Shown: positions 29,018 to 38,157 of the stretch, piece by piece
How positions within the stretch are numbered: the first letter of the stretch is position 1
How the letters are laid out: each line of letters opens with the position of its first letter
Assembly: GCA_003353845.1 (NCBI GenBank)
Contig: PIVT01000020.1
Span: 1-52,921, forward strand
Length of the DNA stretch: 52,921 bases
Direction: 5' to 3'
Origin: Pseudomonadota bacterium
Lineage (GTDB): Bacteria; Myxococcota_A; UBA9160; JADFDR01
Program-made: the position numbers and the translations under genes
Notes under the pieces: generated by a model
The model's database searches: none
Seen by the model: only the letters and a program-made list of their open reading frames with translations
What the model was told of the DNA's origin: nothing

Positions 29018-30123
29018 TTGCGGGTGGTGGCGACCGGCGCGCACTGCAGTACTTCGACTGGGGCCTCCTGGCCATTGTGTTGGTCTTGATGGGCATGGGG
29101 ATTGTGAATCTGATCTCCGCCACCTATTCAGATACGGGTATTTCGGACTACGTACACAAGCAGATGCTCTCCATTTCCTTGGGAGGGTTGGGCTTTCTCA
29201 TCGCGTTGGTGATTGACTATCGGAAATTGGAAGCCCTGGCGTATCCGCTGTTCGCCGCGACCGTGGTATTGACGGCCTCTACTCTTGTCTTTGGTCGAAT
29301 GCATCAGGGAAACCAAAGCTGGCTGAACTTCGGTTCTTTGAGTTTGCAGCCCTCGGAATTCGCCAAGATCGGACTCATCCTCGCCTTGTCCCGCTATTTT
29401 CATCGAAACTCGCCCAGTGAAATTCGCTACCTGCGCAATCTCATCCCTCCCGGTCTGTTGGTGGCTTCCTTGGTGGCGGTCATCGTGCTCCAACGAGATA
29501 AAGGTGTGGCTTTGCTCACCCTGTTGATTTCGAGCACCTACTTGCCTTTGATGCGGATTCGACCTCGCTCTTGGTTTGTAATGGGCCTGGCGGCCATCGC
29601 CGCTCTTGCACTGCTGTGGTTTTACGGACTTGATGCTTACCAGCATCGACGCATTATGGATTTCATCGATCCCGGAAGAGATCCTCTGGCTTCCGGTTAC
29701 CAGGTGAATCAATCGCGTATCGCCGTAGGCTCAGGGGGGATTTGGGGGAAAGGTTATCTGGAAGGGACGCAGTCTCAGCTGAAATTTCTCCCGACCCAAC
29801 ACACGGACTTTATTTTTTCGGTGTTGGCAGAGGAATGGGGCTTTGTCGGTTGTGGCGTGGTGTTAGTCTTGTATGTCTCCATGCTTTTATGGGGGTTGCA
29901 GATTGCGTTGAAATCAAAAGAGCGCTTCGGGTCGCTGTTGGCCATTGGGGTGGTCGCCATCTTGTTCTGGCCCGCGGCGATAAATATCGCCATGGTATTG
30001 GGGATGGCTCCGGTGATTGGTGTTGCCTTGCCACTCTTTTCCTATGGTGGTTCAGCGATGATTACCTCCTTGGTGGCGCTGGGGCTTCTGCTCAACGTAT
30101 CCATGCGCAGATATATGTTCTAA
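29014..30123 (+). CDS. rodA: Peptidoglycan glycosyltransferase RodA
   Basis: SEDS-family membrane enzyme that polymerises lipid II with PBP2. It is 369 aa with about ten transmembrane helices. Family motifs include NQSWLNFGSLSLQPSEFAKIGLIL, DKGVALLTLL, VNQSRIAVGSGGIWGKGYLEGTQSQ (read in pieces), FLPTQHTDFIFSVLAEEWGFVG, and GVALPLFSYGGSAM near the end. All key loops are intact. It is the last classical gene of the rod operon. Confidence 0.96.
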   Translation: MIAGGGDRRALQYFDWGLLAIVLVLMGMGIVNLISATYSDTGISDYVHKQMLSISLGGLGFLIALVIDYRKLEALAYPLFAATVVLTASTLVFGRMHQGNQSWLNFGSLSLQPSEFAKIGLILALSRYFHRNSPSEIRYLRNLIPPGLLVASLVAVIVLQRDKGVALLTLLISSTYLPLMRIRPRSWFVMGLAAIAALALLWFYGLDAYQHRRIMDFIDPGRDPLASGYQVNQSRIAVGSGGIWGKGYLEGTQSQLKFLPTQHTDFIFSVLAEEWGFVGCGVVLVLYVSMLLWGLQIALKSKERFGSLLAIGVVAILFWPAAINIAMVLGMAPVIGVALPLFSYGGSAMITSLVALGLLLNVSMRRYMF

Positions 30124-30159
30124 CGCCGTTGCGATTTCGGGACGAAAGATAGAGTCATT

Positions 30160-31008
30160 ATGATTGCCAGGTTGCGTGAGTTTGAATTTACAGAGAGGGA
30201 CTTTTCCCGAGTTTCCAGACTCGTTGGGGAGCATGCCGGGATCTCCTTGCGGCCGCATAAAGAGGCTCTCGTTTACGGGCGACTCGCGAGACGATTGCGC
30301 GTGCTCGGGTTGAAGAGCATGAAGGAATACCTCGATCTATTAGGCGATGAGAATTCACAGGAGTTCACGCACTTTGTGAACGCCCTCACCACGAACGTCA
30401 CTTCCTTCTTTCGGGAAGATCACCATTTTCAATACCTGGCCAATGTGCTTCTTCCGGAATTGACCAAAGGGAAGCAGAAGGCCAAACTTCGTTTTTGGTC
30501 GGCAGGTTGTTCCAAGGGGATGGAGCCCTACAGCCTGGCCATTGTGTTGTATGAATACATGGAAAAGTTCGGTCCGCTGGACGTGAAAATTCTGGCAACG
30601 GATCTCGACAGCAGCGTTGTCAAGACTGCTGAGCAAGGCATTTATCCCGAAGAGAGTTTGAAGGAGATGAGCGAAGGGCGAAAGAAGAGATGGTTTCGCC
30701 AGGGCCAAGGGGAACAGCTGGGAAGTGTTCGCGTCAGTCCTTTATTGCAACGCCTGATCACCTTTCGGAAATTAAACCTCATGGATCCCTGGCCCATGCG
30801 CAGTCAATTCGACGTGATCATGTGCAGAAACGTTGTGATTTACTTCAGCCGCGACACGCAGACAAAATTATTTCATCGGTTTTCCGATATCATCAATCCC
30901 GGCGGGTTGCTGGTGTTGGGGCACTCGGAAACCCTTGGCGCTTGTCGCGGGCGCTTTCGCTCCGTCGGCAAAACCATGCATCGAAAAAAACCGGGTGGAG
31001 TGAAATGA
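30160..31008 (+). CDS. CheR-type methyltransferase
   Basis: SAM-dependent enzyme of the CheR family, which methylates glutamates of chemoreceptors; 282 aa. The helical N-terminal domain (DFSRVSRLVGEHAGISL, VYGRLARRL) is followed by the catalytic domain: TTNVTSFFRE, the SAM loop WSAGCSKGMEPYSLA (from 113), ILATDLDSSVV, MCRNVVIYF and LLVLGHSE. The usual SAM-loop sequence is GCSTGEEPYS, so Met121 replaces a conserved Glu. No receptor, CheB or CheA gene is in the window. It follows rodA by 36 nt and overlaps a STAS gene by 4 nt, so it may act in a signalling pair instead of chemotaxis. Confidence 0.88.
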   Translation: MIARLREFEFTERDFSRVSRLVGEHAGISLRPHKEALVYGRLARRLRVLGLKSMKEYLDLLGDENSQEFTHFVNALTTNVTSFFREDHHFQYLANVLLPELTKGKQKAKLRFWSAGCSKGMEPYSLAIVLYEYMEKFGPLDVKILATDLDSSVVKTAEQGIYPEESLKEMSEGRKKRWFRQGQGEQLGSVRVSPLLQRLITFRKLNLMDPWPMRSQFDVIMCRNVVIYFSRDTQTKLFHRFSDIINPGGLLVLGHSETLGACRGRFRSVGKTMHRKKPGGVK

Positions 31009-31334
31009 CGGCATCCTTGACACGAACCATCTCGCCCGACGAGTCTGAGGTTCGAATCATTTTGGCGGGTCGAATCGATTCCAAACTTCACGCGGAGTTC
31101 TGTGAAGCCTATCGAAGTGGTCCTTGTGCAGGCGCGACCTACATCATCGATCTCACCCATGTCGAGAGTCTCGATGGCTCAGCGTTGGGAATGTTTTTCA
31201 AGCTCCGGGAGTATGCCGGTGGGGATCGCGCGAAAATTCACTTTGTGGGCGCCAATGCCCAAGTGCAGCAGGCCCTGAAGCTCGCCAATCTTCATGAGAT
31301 TTTTGTACTTCAGGAACCCGTTCCCTATTCGTAG
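31005..31334 (+). CDS. STAS-domain protein (anti-anti-sigma-like)
   Basis: A 109-residue single-domain protein. It shows the beta-alpha pattern of STAS domains, with IILAGRIDSKL, then YIIDLTHVESLDGSALGMFFKLREYA, then KIHFVGANAQVQQALKLANL. Ser59 in DGSALG sits where the regulatory serine of SpoIIAA-like proteins is phosphorylated. GGAG precedes the ATG, which overlaps the CheR-type stop codon. No partner anti-sigma kinase is nearby. It is likely a phospho-switch or localisation partner of the methyltransferase; that pairing is inference from the overlap. Confidence 0.85.
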   Translation: MTASLTRTISPDESEVRIILAGRIDSKLHAEFCEAYRSGPCAGATYIIDLTHVESLDGSALGMFFKLREYAGGDRAKIHFVGANAQVQQALKLANLHEIFVLQEPVPYS

Positions 31335-31355
31335 TTGGCCCGTAGTCGCCCCGTA

Positions 31356-31378
31356 GCTGACAGCTCGCTGGTGTCAGC
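31356..31378. terminator. Hairpin between convergent STAS gene and trxA
   Basis: GCTGACA (31356-31362) and TGTCAGC (31372-31378) form a perfect 7-bp stem with a 9-nt loop overlapping the trxA stop. On the plus strand, TAATTTTT follows six bases later. It is a plausible but imperfect terminator. Confidence 0.45.
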
Positions 31379-31700
31379 CGAGTAATTTTTCCGCCATGGC
31401 TTCAAAATCGGCCTTGGGTCGAGCACCTTGCAGCTGCTCGGTGACCACGCCGTCTTTAAAGGCCAGAATGGTGGGGATGGCTCGAACACCGTAGGTCCCG
31501 GGGGTTTTAGGGGCATCTTCGATGTTCATTTTGACGATGTTGACGCGATCCCCGTACTTTTCGGCGAGTTCCTTAATGATGGGGGTGATCGCTCGGCAGG
31601 GAGCACACCACTCGGCCCAGAAATCTACAATGGACGGCTTGTCTGATTTCAGAATTTCGGCCTCGAAGTTGTCATCGTTGATTTCTCTGATCTCTGCCAT
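31374..31700 (-). CDS. trxA: Thioredoxin
   Basis: General disulfide reductase of the cytoplasm, 108 aa. The active site is W31-C32-A33-P34-C35; Ala replaces the usual Gly, a variant seen in other thioredoxins. The rest is canonical: SIVDFWAEW, TYGVRAIPTILAFKDG with the cis-proline, and an amphipathic last helix. The start at 31700 follows GAGGAGAAGGG. The frame extends upstream to 32012, but that part is not thioredoxin-like. It is divergent from gmhA. Confidence 0.95.
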   Translation of the reverse strand: MAEIREINDDNFEAEILKSDKPSIVDFWAEWCAPCRAITPIIKELAEKYGDRVNIVKMNIEDAPKTPGTYGVRAIPTILAFKDGVVTEQLQGARPKADFEAMAEKLLG

Positions 31701-31841
31701 GCCTATCCCTTCTCCTCTGCGCCAGATTGAGCTGGAGCGCTGCTTGATACCTCGGGTCCACCGAGGGGGTGAAAGATGGCGGTCTTGGCCCCGTTCGTCT
31801 ACCGCTTTTTGTCGCACCCCCTGCTTCTTTTGGGCGTGAAG

Positions 31842-31870
31842 TTGACGGGAAATTGGCCTCCGGGTATGCT
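31842..31870 (+). promoter_or_regulatory. Sigma70-type promoter for gmhA
   Basis: TTGACG (31842-31847), a 17-nt spacer and TATGCT (31865-31870), about 62 nt before the predicted start of the leader's downstream gene. Both boxes are close to consensus. Confidence 0.65.
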
Positions 31871-31938
31871 GCGAACAGGGTGAAAATCCCTTGATTTTAA
31901 AAGGTTTTCTGGATTGTGAATGGAAGGGTCCCCAGGCG

Positions 31939-32541
31939 ATGAGCAAGGCTACGCTGCCCTCAAATTTGAGTGCGCTCTTTGGCGAGGTTTTTGAGGAGAG
32001 CGCCCAGGTCAAACGCGCTTTCGTCGAGGCTCATGGTGAGAGCATGGCGCGGGCTGTCGAGATGGTGGTCGAGGCCTTTGAAGCGGGCAATAAGATTTTA
32101 TTGGTCGGCAACGGTGGTTCCGCATCCGACGCCCAGCACATTGCCGCCGAGTGGGTCGGACGTTTTCGTCGCGAGCGAAGTGCCCTCCCGGCCATGGCCT
32201 TAACGGCCAACACCTCAGATCTGACAGCCATTGGAAACGATTATGGTTTCGAGCGCATCTTTGCGCGCCAGGTGGAAGCGCACGGCCAAGCGGGAGACAT
32301 TCTCTTGGCGATCTCCACTTCAGGCAATTCCCCCAATGTCATCGAAGCCGTGAAATCGGCGCAGGACGCTGGATTGCGCAGCATCGGCTTGTTGGGGAGA
32401 GACGGCGGAGAACTGTTGAAGCGAGTGGATCTTGCCATCGTCGTGCCCTCGAAGGTCACGGCGCGCATCCAAGAATCTCATATTACATTTTGTCACGCCT
32501 TGTGTGAGTTGGTGGACAGCGCACTTTTCCCCGAGACTTAA
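31939..32541 (+). CDS. gmhA: Sedoheptulose-7-phosphate isomerase
   Basis: GmhA makes glycero-manno-heptose 7-phosphate, the first step of heptose supply for the lipopolysaccharide inner core. The SIS fold is shown by LLVGNGGSASDAQHIAAE, LTANTSDLTAIGNDYGFE and LLAISTSGNSPNV. The zinc and catalytic residues (His in DAQHIAAE; Glu and His in QESHITFCHALCE) are present. ATG 31939 gives 200 aa; the TTG at 31891 is a weaker choice. No other heptose gene is in the window. Confidence 0.94.
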   Translation: MSKATLPSNLSALFGEVFEESAQVKRAFVEAHGESMARAVEMVVEAFEAGNKILLVGNGGSASDAQHIAAEWVGRFRRERSALPAMALTANTSDLTAIGNDYGFERIFARQVEAHGQAGDILLAISTSGNSPNVIEAVKSAQDAGLRSIGLLGRDGGELLKRVDLAIVVPSKVTARIQESHITFCHALCELVDSALFPET

Positions 32542-32602
32542 GCTGCACCCCATTACAGGCGTCGAGGCCTTGGTGAACCATCGGGAATAGAAGGACGATG
32601 CA

Positions 32603-33148
32603 ATGAGCGGTCGTGTTGCGATAACTGAAGGTGATATTGCGGCACAGGAAGTAGACGCGGTGGTGAATGCGGCCAATGCCTCTTTGATTCTCGGGTCCGG
32701 TGTAGCGGGCGCCATCCAGCGAGCGGGTGGACCCTCCATTCAAGCGGAGTGTGACGCCAAGGGCAGCATCGAAGTCGGCAGCGCCGCCATCACAGGAGCG
32801 GGGGATTTGTCCGCTCGATTCGTGATTCACGCTGCGAGCATGCCGCTGGGAGGATCGTCCACGGAAGAGAGTATTCGGGCAAGCCTGGAGGCGAGTCTGA
32901 AACTTGCGGTGGGACACGGTGTTCGAACGTTGGCCGTGCCGGCCATCGGTGCCGGTGTGGGCGGTGTTCCCGAGAAGCGCTGTGCAGAGATTTTGTTGGA
33001 GGTAGCGCGCGTTGTCCAAGAAGGCCCCGAGGCATTGGACGAGGTACGCTTTGTTCTCTTTGGGGAACCGACCTATCGCGTGTTCGAAATGGTAAATGAT
33101 TCGGCCAAGGTGGCCGCTCAAATGGCTCGTTTGAAACAAACTCGGTGA
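32603..33148 (+). CDS. Macrodomain protein (ADP-ribose binding)
   Basis: Stand-alone macrodomain of 181 aa, likely binding ADP-ribose or O-acetyl-ADP-ribose and possibly removing it from proteins. Motifs are VDAVVNAANASLILGSGVAGAI, the loop where substrate sits, and VPAIGAGVGGVP, the phosphate-binding loop. The usual NAAN-x-x-L-x-x-GGGVDGAIH becomes NAANASLILGSGVAGAIQ, closer to the ALC1/YmdB-outgroup type lacking the GGGVD motif. Hydrolase activity is therefore uncertain. It follows gmhA by 61 nt on the same strand; no toxin gene is adjacent. Confidence 0.85.
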   Translation: MSGRVAITEGDIAAQEVDAVVNAANASLILGSGVAGAIQRAGGPSIQAECDAKGSIEVGSAAITGAGDLSARFVIHAASMPLGGSSTEESIRASLEASLKLAVGHGVRTLAVPAIGAGVGGVPEKRCAEILLEVARVVQEGPEALDEVRFVLFGEPTYRVFEMVNDSAKVAAQMARLKQTR

Positions 33149-33201
33149 AAATTGGCGTATCACATTTTCACTAGATCACGGATCTCAGAAAGGTTCAGGC
33201 A

Positions 33202-34005
33202 ATGATCGAGTCGCTCTATCAGTTAGCTGCTGTGGCCTACCTGGCGTCGGCCCTTGCCGGTGGTTATGGAATTGGATTGTCTCATTTGAAGGCGCGTCGA
33301 ATCGGTGTCGCCGTATTGGGTGCGGGTTGGTTGATGCACGGCTTAGGGCTGGTCTTCATGCACCAAATGCCGGATCGCCCCCCGCTCAGCGATTGGTCAC
33401 CTTCCATGTCGCTCACGGTCTGGCTCATGGTCCTGTTCTATTTGTTATTGCGCTTGCGCATGCAAATTTCGGGTATGGTGGTGTTTGTCGCTCCACCCGC
33501 ATTCATAGGCATGGTGTTTACCTGCTTGTGGCTTACCAATAGTAGTGGCGTTCACCCCGACAGTGGACTTTGGTCTCACGCACACATCATGCTCGCCACC
33601 TCGGGGTTGGCATTTCTAACCGTAGCCGCTGCCGCAGGTGCCTTATTCGTTTTTGCCAATCGCGTACTGAAAGATCGACGTCCCGCTGCCCGTAAAATCG
33701 GGTTGCCGTCCTTGGAGGCATTGGATCGCGTCAACTTGGTGTCACTCAGTTTGGGATTTCCGATTCTCACGCTGGGTTTGATCACTGGCGTACTTTTTTC
33801 TTTGGCCGAGCACGAGAAGGCCGCGGGTCATCTGCCACACGCAGTGGGTACGGCCGTGGCTTGGGCCGTATACGTGGTGCTTTGCGCTTTGCGCTTTGGC
33901 GTGGGTCAAAAGAATCGTCAATCGTCTCTCGGCGCCGCCAAGAGTGCCATCGCCGGGATCATGGTCTTGCTCATCGCAGTGGTCGGTATGAGGTTTTTTG
34001 CGTGA
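33202..34005 (+). CDS. HemX/CcsA-like membrane protein
   Basis: Integral membrane protein of 267 aa with about eight transmembrane helices. It resembles the cytochrome c assembly (CcsA/HemX) family: conserved His residues in LMHGLGL and SHAHIMLATSGLAFLTVAAAAGALF, and a later HLPHAVGTAVAWAVY. The tryptophan-rich haem-handling WWD motif of CcmC/CcsA is not evident, fitting HemX, which is linked to hemA and can lower glutamyl-tRNA reductase levels. Its stop overlaps the hemA start by 4 nt, so they are translationally coupled. First gene of the haem operon. Confidence 0.82.
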   Translation: MIESLYQLAAVAYLASALAGGYGIGLSHLKARRIGVAVLGAGWLMHGLGLVFMHQMPDRPPLSDWSPSMSLTVWLMVLFYLLLRLRMQISGMVVFVAPPAFIGMVFTCLWLTNSSGVHPDSGLWSHAHIMLATSGLAFLTVAAAAGALFVFANRVLKDRRPAARKIGLPSLEALDRVNLVSLSLGFPILTLGLITGVLFSLAEHEKAAGHLPHAVGTAVAWAVYVVLCALRFGVGQKNRQSSLGAAKSAIAGIMVLLIAVVGMRFFA

Positions 34006-35366
34006 AGCTTCTTCTCTTAGGCATGAATCACCGCACGGCTCCGGTCGCTTTTCGAGAGCGTTTTGCCGTAGGGGATCCGTCTGAGGCGCTTTCGCAGTTG
34101 ATGGCGTGCGAATTCATCGATGAGGTCGCCCTCGTCTCGACCTGTAATCGCGTCGAAATTCTAATGGTCTTGCAGGGCGACTCCTTTGAGGAAACGGTGA
34201 GTTGGTTGCACAAGGAATTTTTCATGCGCTTGGCTGGTGAAGAGCCTTTGCCTGCAGGTACGACGCTGGAGAGTGCATGTTACGAATATCGCGGGCGAGA
34301 GATGGTGCGGCATTTGTTTCGCGTTTCGGCCTCGCTGGATTCCCTTGTGGTGGGAGAGCCGCAGATTTTGGGGCAGGTCAAAGATGCCTTCCGCCTTGCG
34401 CAAGAGGCGGGAGCAACAGGACAGGTACTGAATCGACTTTTTGAACGTGCCTTCCTCACAGCCAAACGAACGCGCCGTGAAACTTCCATTGCCGAGGGGG
34501 CTGTTTCCGTTGCCCGAGTGGCAGTGACACTGGGGCAACAAATCTTCGAATCCTTCGAAGACAAGACGGCATTATTGATCGGTGCCGGAGAGATGATCGA
34601 GGCAGCGGCCAAGGCCTTGTGCGCCGAGGGATTGTCTTCCATGCAAATTGCAAATCGAACGCTCTCGCGTGCAGAGCATCTAGCGGCTGAATTCAACGCT
34701 AGCGCTCACCGCCTGAACGAGGTGCCTGAGCTGTTACGCCACAGCGATGTCGTTTTGCTTTGCATTGGTGGCGATGGCGTGGTTTTGGATAAACAAACGG
34801 TGAAGACTGCATTGTCAGAGCGCCGCGGCAAGCCGTTGTTTGTCATCGACATTGGTGTTCCTCGCAATGTCGCGGACGATGTCAATGACCTCGCCGGTGT
34901 CTACATGTACGACTTGGATGATTTGTCCGAAGCGGCCGATCACAATGTAGAACAACGGCAGCAAGCGACGACTCTGGCTGAAGAAATTGTGTTGGATGAA
35001 GAACATGAGTTTCAGGGCTGGATGTCTGCTTTGCAGGTGGTGCCCACCATTCGAGAATTGCGCGATTCGGCCGAGGCCATTCGCGAGCAAGAACAAAAGA
35101 AGGCGTTTAACCGTATTGAGCTTTCCGAAGAACAGCGCAGTGCCGTTGAGGCGCTGACCCGATCCATCATCAACAAAATCCTTCACGCCCCACTGGCGCA
35201 CTTGCGGGGTTCGAGTAGCGAAAATGATGTTACGGCCAGCGTGAATGCAGCACGGCAAGTGTTTGGATTGCAGAGCTATACGCTGGGCGAAGACTCGCAG
35301 GAAGAGAACGCTGATGGCAATGATCAGAAAAAAACCGATGAGAATGAAAGCAGGTTGGAGAAGTAG
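34002..35366 (+). CDS. hemA: Glutamyl-tRNA reductase
   Basis: First committed enzyme of the C5 route to haem; it reduces glutamyl-tRNA to glutamate-1-semialdehyde. The catalytic Cys48 lies in VSTCNRVEI, after GMNHRTAPVAFRE. The motifs EPQILGQVKDAFRLAQ and IGAGEMIEAAAKAL (NADPH fold) follow, then the C-terminal dimerisation helix. The GTG start at 34002 overlaps the hemX stop (GTGA). At 454 aa it is slightly long because of an acidic tail rich in Glu, Asp and Asn. hemC begins 3 nt later. Confidence 0.96.
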   Translation: MKLLLLGMNHRTAPVAFRERFAVGDPSEALSQLMACEFIDEVALVSTCNRVEILMVLQGDSFEETVSWLHKEFFMRLAGEEPLPAGTTLESACYEYRGREMVRHLFRVSASLDSLVVGEPQILGQVKDAFRLAQEAGATGQVLNRLFERAFLTAKRTRRETSIAEGAVSVARVAVTLGQQIFESFEDKTALLIGAGEMIEAAAKALCAEGLSSMQIANRTLSRAEHLAAEFNASAHRLNEVPELLRHSDVVLLCIGGDGVVLDKQTVKTALSERRGKPLFVIDIGVPRNVADDVNDLAGVYMYDLDDLSEAADHNVEQRQQATTLAEEIVLDEEHEFQGWMSALQVVPTIRELRDSAEAIREQEQKKAFNRIELSEEQRSAVEALTRSIINKILHAPLAHLRGSSSENDVTASVNAARQVFGLQSYTLGEDSQEENADGNDQKKTDENESRLEK

Positions 35367-35368
35367 AA

Positions 35369-36295
35369 ATGAAAATTCGCATAGCGACGCGTGGTAGCGA
35401 CCTGGCACTGACACAAGCACGTTATATCGCGCGCCGCCTGGAACGAGAACTACAAATCGAGACCGAACTTCTGGTCTTGACGACGCAAGGCGATCGAATC
35501 CTCGATAAGCCTCTGGCCGATATTGGCGGAAAAGGGCTTTTTATCAAGGAGATCGAGGAGGCCCTGGTCGACGGACGTGCCGAAGTCGCTGTGCACAGCG
35601 CCAAAGATTTGCCCGCTCTAGTTCCGGAGGGCTTACGGCTTTCCGCCTATCCGCAACGAGAAGATTGCCGAGATGCCTTGGTGACGAAAAAACCAGGCGA
35701 CACCTTGGAGAGCTTGCCAAAAGGTGCGCGGGTGGGAACAGGCAGCGTGCGTCGAACGGCATTGTTGAAAAGCTTGCGACCGGATTTGAAGATTGTACCG
35801 CTGCGAGGCAACGTACAAACGCGACTCAATAAACTGGTTTCGGAAGATCTCGACGCCATTGTGTTGGCCTGCGCAGGCTTGGATCGCTTGGGTCTCTCCG
35901 ATCAGATCAGTGAGCGACTCGACCCTGTCATGTTTGTTCCGGCTGCCACGCAGGGAATTCTGGCATTGGAAACGCGTGTCGATGATCCCGCTGGTGAAAT
36001 TATTTCACAGTTGAACGATCCCGATGCCGCCATTGCGGCCGTCGCCGAGCGTGCCTTCCTGGGAACGCTGGAAGGAGATTGCTCGGTTCCTTTGGCCGGT
36101 TACGCCTGTATGCGGGATGATGGTCTCCTGGCATTCGATGGATTGGTGTCCAGCCTGGACGGTAAGAAGATCGCTCGCGCCCAAGCCTCTGCGCCGCCCT
36201 CAGATGCGGCTGCGTTGGGACGAGAAGTGGCCAACAAGGTATTGGCCGAGGGCGGAGACAAAATCTTGAAAGCACTGGGTAGCCACCGAAAGTAG
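35369..36295 (+). CDS. hemC: Porphobilinogen deaminase
   Basis: Builds hydroxymethylbilane from four porphobilinogens on a covalent dipyrromethane cofactor. Cys238 in EGDCSVPLAGYA carries that cofactor. The substrate motifs IATRGSDLALTQA, LPLADIGGKGLFIKEIE (here KPLADIGGKGLF), VHSAKDLP and RGNVQTRLNKL are intact. The length of 308 aa is normal. It starts almost at the hemA stop, in one operon. Confidence 0.97.
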   Translation: MKIRIATRGSDLALTQARYIARRLERELQIETELLVLTTQGDRILDKPLADIGGKGLFIKEIEEALVDGRAEVAVHSAKDLPALVPEGLRLSAYPQREDCRDALVTKKPGDTLESLPKGARVGTGSVRRTALLKSLRPDLKIVPLRGNVQTRLNKLVSEDLDAIVLACAGLDRLGLSDQISERLDPVMFVPAATQGILALETRVDDPAGEIISQLNDPDAAIAAVAERAFLGTLEGDCSVPLAGYACMRDDGLLAFDGLVSSLDGKKIARAQASAPPSDAAALGREVANKVLAEGGDKILKALGSHRK

Positions 36296-36311
36296 TGCCA
36301 AGGAGTTTTGC

Positions 36312-37100
36312 ATGGGTCGCCCCCTCGAAGGCAAACGCATACTAGTCACGCGGGCTGCGGATCAGGCCGAGGGACTGAATCATGCCTTGCGTAGCGCGGG
36401 TGCCGAACCGGTTGCTATTCCCTTGATTGATTTTGAAGCCACAGACAATGCGGCCGAGTTGGATATCGTCCTGGCGCAGTTTTGTGAGTACGACGCCATT
36501 TTGCTGACCAGCCAGAATGCGCTCCGCTTCCTGCTCGATCACGCCAAGCGTGTAGGGCATGACATGGTCACAAACGCGCCGCCGGTTTGGTGTGTTGGAC
36601 CTGCGACCCTGGCGGCGGCATCGGAAGCAGGCTTGCAAGCGGAGGCCCTGGCGGAAGGGTCTTTTGATGCTGTGGGGATGCTCGCCGCGCTCTTGCAACG
36701 CGAAGACGTGGCTGGCAAACGTTACTTGATGCCACGGGCAGAACGCGGAAGAGATGTCTTGCCGGAAGGTTTGCGTGAGGCCGGCGCAACGGTCGATGTG
36801 CTCATTACTTATCGGACGATTGCCGCCCAACAAGAAGCAGCGCGTTTGACAAAGTTACTTGTGAATGGAGAGTTGGATGGGCTGACTTTTGCCAGCCCCT
36901 CCTCGGTTCGCTTTTTTTGCCAGTTGATTTCAGATGAGGCGCGCGCATTGGCAGAGAGTCTGTGGATTGCGGCCATTGGCAGCGTGACGGAAAAGGCACT
37001 GAGAGATAAGGGCTTGTATCCCCAAGTGGTGGCCTCAATCCCCGATGTGCAGGTGATGGTTGAGGAGTTGTCCCGGGCAGTGGAGCGTCGCGAGGCGTAA
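36312..37100 (+). CDS. hemD: Uroporphyrinogen-III synthase
   Basis: Cyclises hydroxymethylbilane to uroporphyrinogen III. The family is poorly conserved; here the two-lobed Rossmann pattern is seen with KRILVTRAADQAEGL at the start, AILLTSQNALRFLL, RGRDVLPEGLREAGATVDVLITYRT (read in parts) and LTFASPSSVRFF. The length of 262 aa is typical. It sits between hemC and hemB with a 16-nt gap after hemC, so context supports the call strongly. Confidence 0.93.
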   Translation: MGRPLEGKRILVTRAADQAEGLNHALRSAGAEPVAIPLIDFEATDNAAELDIVLAQFCEYDAILLTSQNALRFLLDHAKRVGHDMVTNAPPVWCVGPATLAAASEAGLQAEALAEGSFDAVGMLAALLQREDVAGKRYLMPRAERGRDVLPEGLREAGATVDVLITYRTIAAQQEAARLTKLLVNGELDGLTFASPSSVRFFCQLISDEARALAESLWIAAIGSVTEKALRDKGLYPQVVASIPDVQVMVEELSRAVERREA

Positions 37101-37185
37101 TTCGCGTCGGATCGCTAAAATCCGGGTTCTATGAAGCGAAATTGATGTCGACCCGTTCTATGTCGACAAGTTGAGAGGGGCGAGT

Positions 37186-38157
37186 ATGACTTTTCCTATA
37201 CAACGCATGCGTCGAATGCGGCGAAGCGAGAATTTGCGTCAGCTAGTCAGTGAGACCCAGCTGTCTCCTAAAGATCTCGTGCAGCCTCTTTTTATCGTCG
37301 AAGGAGAAGGGGTCTGCGAGCCGGTCGTCTCCATGCCTGGTGTTTCTCGTTACTCCGTGGATTGCGCGGTGGACGAGGCACAACGGCTCTTTGATTTGGG
37401 AATTCTCGGTGTCATTCTGTTTGGAATCCCAAAAGAAAAGGATGCGGTGGGATCCGGGGCGGACGCACAGGATGGCATTGTGCAACGTGCCGCTTCTGCC
37501 TTGAAGGCTTCCTTGCCGGATTTAATTGTGATGACAGACGTGTGTCTCTGTGAGTACACGGATCACGGACACTGCGGCGTGTTGGATGGAGAAGAGGTTC
37601 TCAACGACGAAACGCTGGAGCGCTTGGCGTCCACGGCGGTATCCCATGCGCGGGCAGGGGCCGATATCGTTGCACCCTCCGATATGATGGACGGTCGCGT
37701 TGCGGCCATTCGCAAAGCTTTGGATGACAATGGTTTTGAGTTGATTCCCATCCTGTCTTATGCGGCGAAGTATGCCAGTGGTTTTTACGGGCCCTTCCGC
37801 GATGCGGCGGAAAGTACGCCTTCTTTTGGTGATCGTCGGTCGTATCAAATGGATCCCCCCAATCGGCGAGAGGCCATAAGCGAGATGTGTCTCGATCTCG
37901 AAGAGGGTGCGGACATGTTGATGGTAAAGCCCGCGGTGGCCTATCTCGACATTCTGTCAGATGCGCGGGAAGCCTTTGATGTGCCGCTGGCGGCGTACCA
38001 TGTCTCCGGTGAGTACGCGATGGTGCACGCGGCGGCGGAACGCGGTTGGATTGATGGGGATCGAGTCATGTTAGAGACCCTCATTTCCATCAAGCGCGCG
38101 GGCGCGGACTTCATCATCACGTATGCGGCTGGCGCCATCGCAGAGAAGCTTGCATGA
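37186..38157 (+). CDS. hemB: Delta-aminolevulinic acid dehydratase (porphobilinogen synthase)
   Basis: Condenses two aminolevulinates into porphobilinogen. Schiff-base lysines are Lys195 in YAAKYAS and Lys248 in MVKPA. The active-site zinc cysteines are present (C120, C122 and C130 in DVCLCEY and GHCGV), so this is a zinc-type enzyme. ATG 37186 after GAGAGGGG gives 323 aa; the TTG at 37171 is unlikely. An 85-nt gap after hemD and the 4-nt ATGA overlap with the next small gene mark the operon end. Confidence 0.97.
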   Translation: MTFPIQRMRRMRRSENLRQLVSETQLSPKDLVQPLFIVEGEGVCEPVVSMPGVSRYSVDCAVDEAQRLFDLGILGVILFGIPKEKDAVGSGADAQDGIVQRAASALKASLPDLIVMTDVCLCEYTDHGHCGVLDGEEVLNDETLERLASTAVSHARAGADIVAPSDMMDGRVAAIRKALDDNGFELIPILSYAAKYASGFYGPFRDAAESTPSFGDRRSYQMDPPNRREAISEMCLDLEEGADMLMVKPAVAYLDILSDAREAFDVPLAAYHVSGEYAMVHAAAERGWIDGDRVMLETLISIKRAGADFIITYAAGAIAEKLA

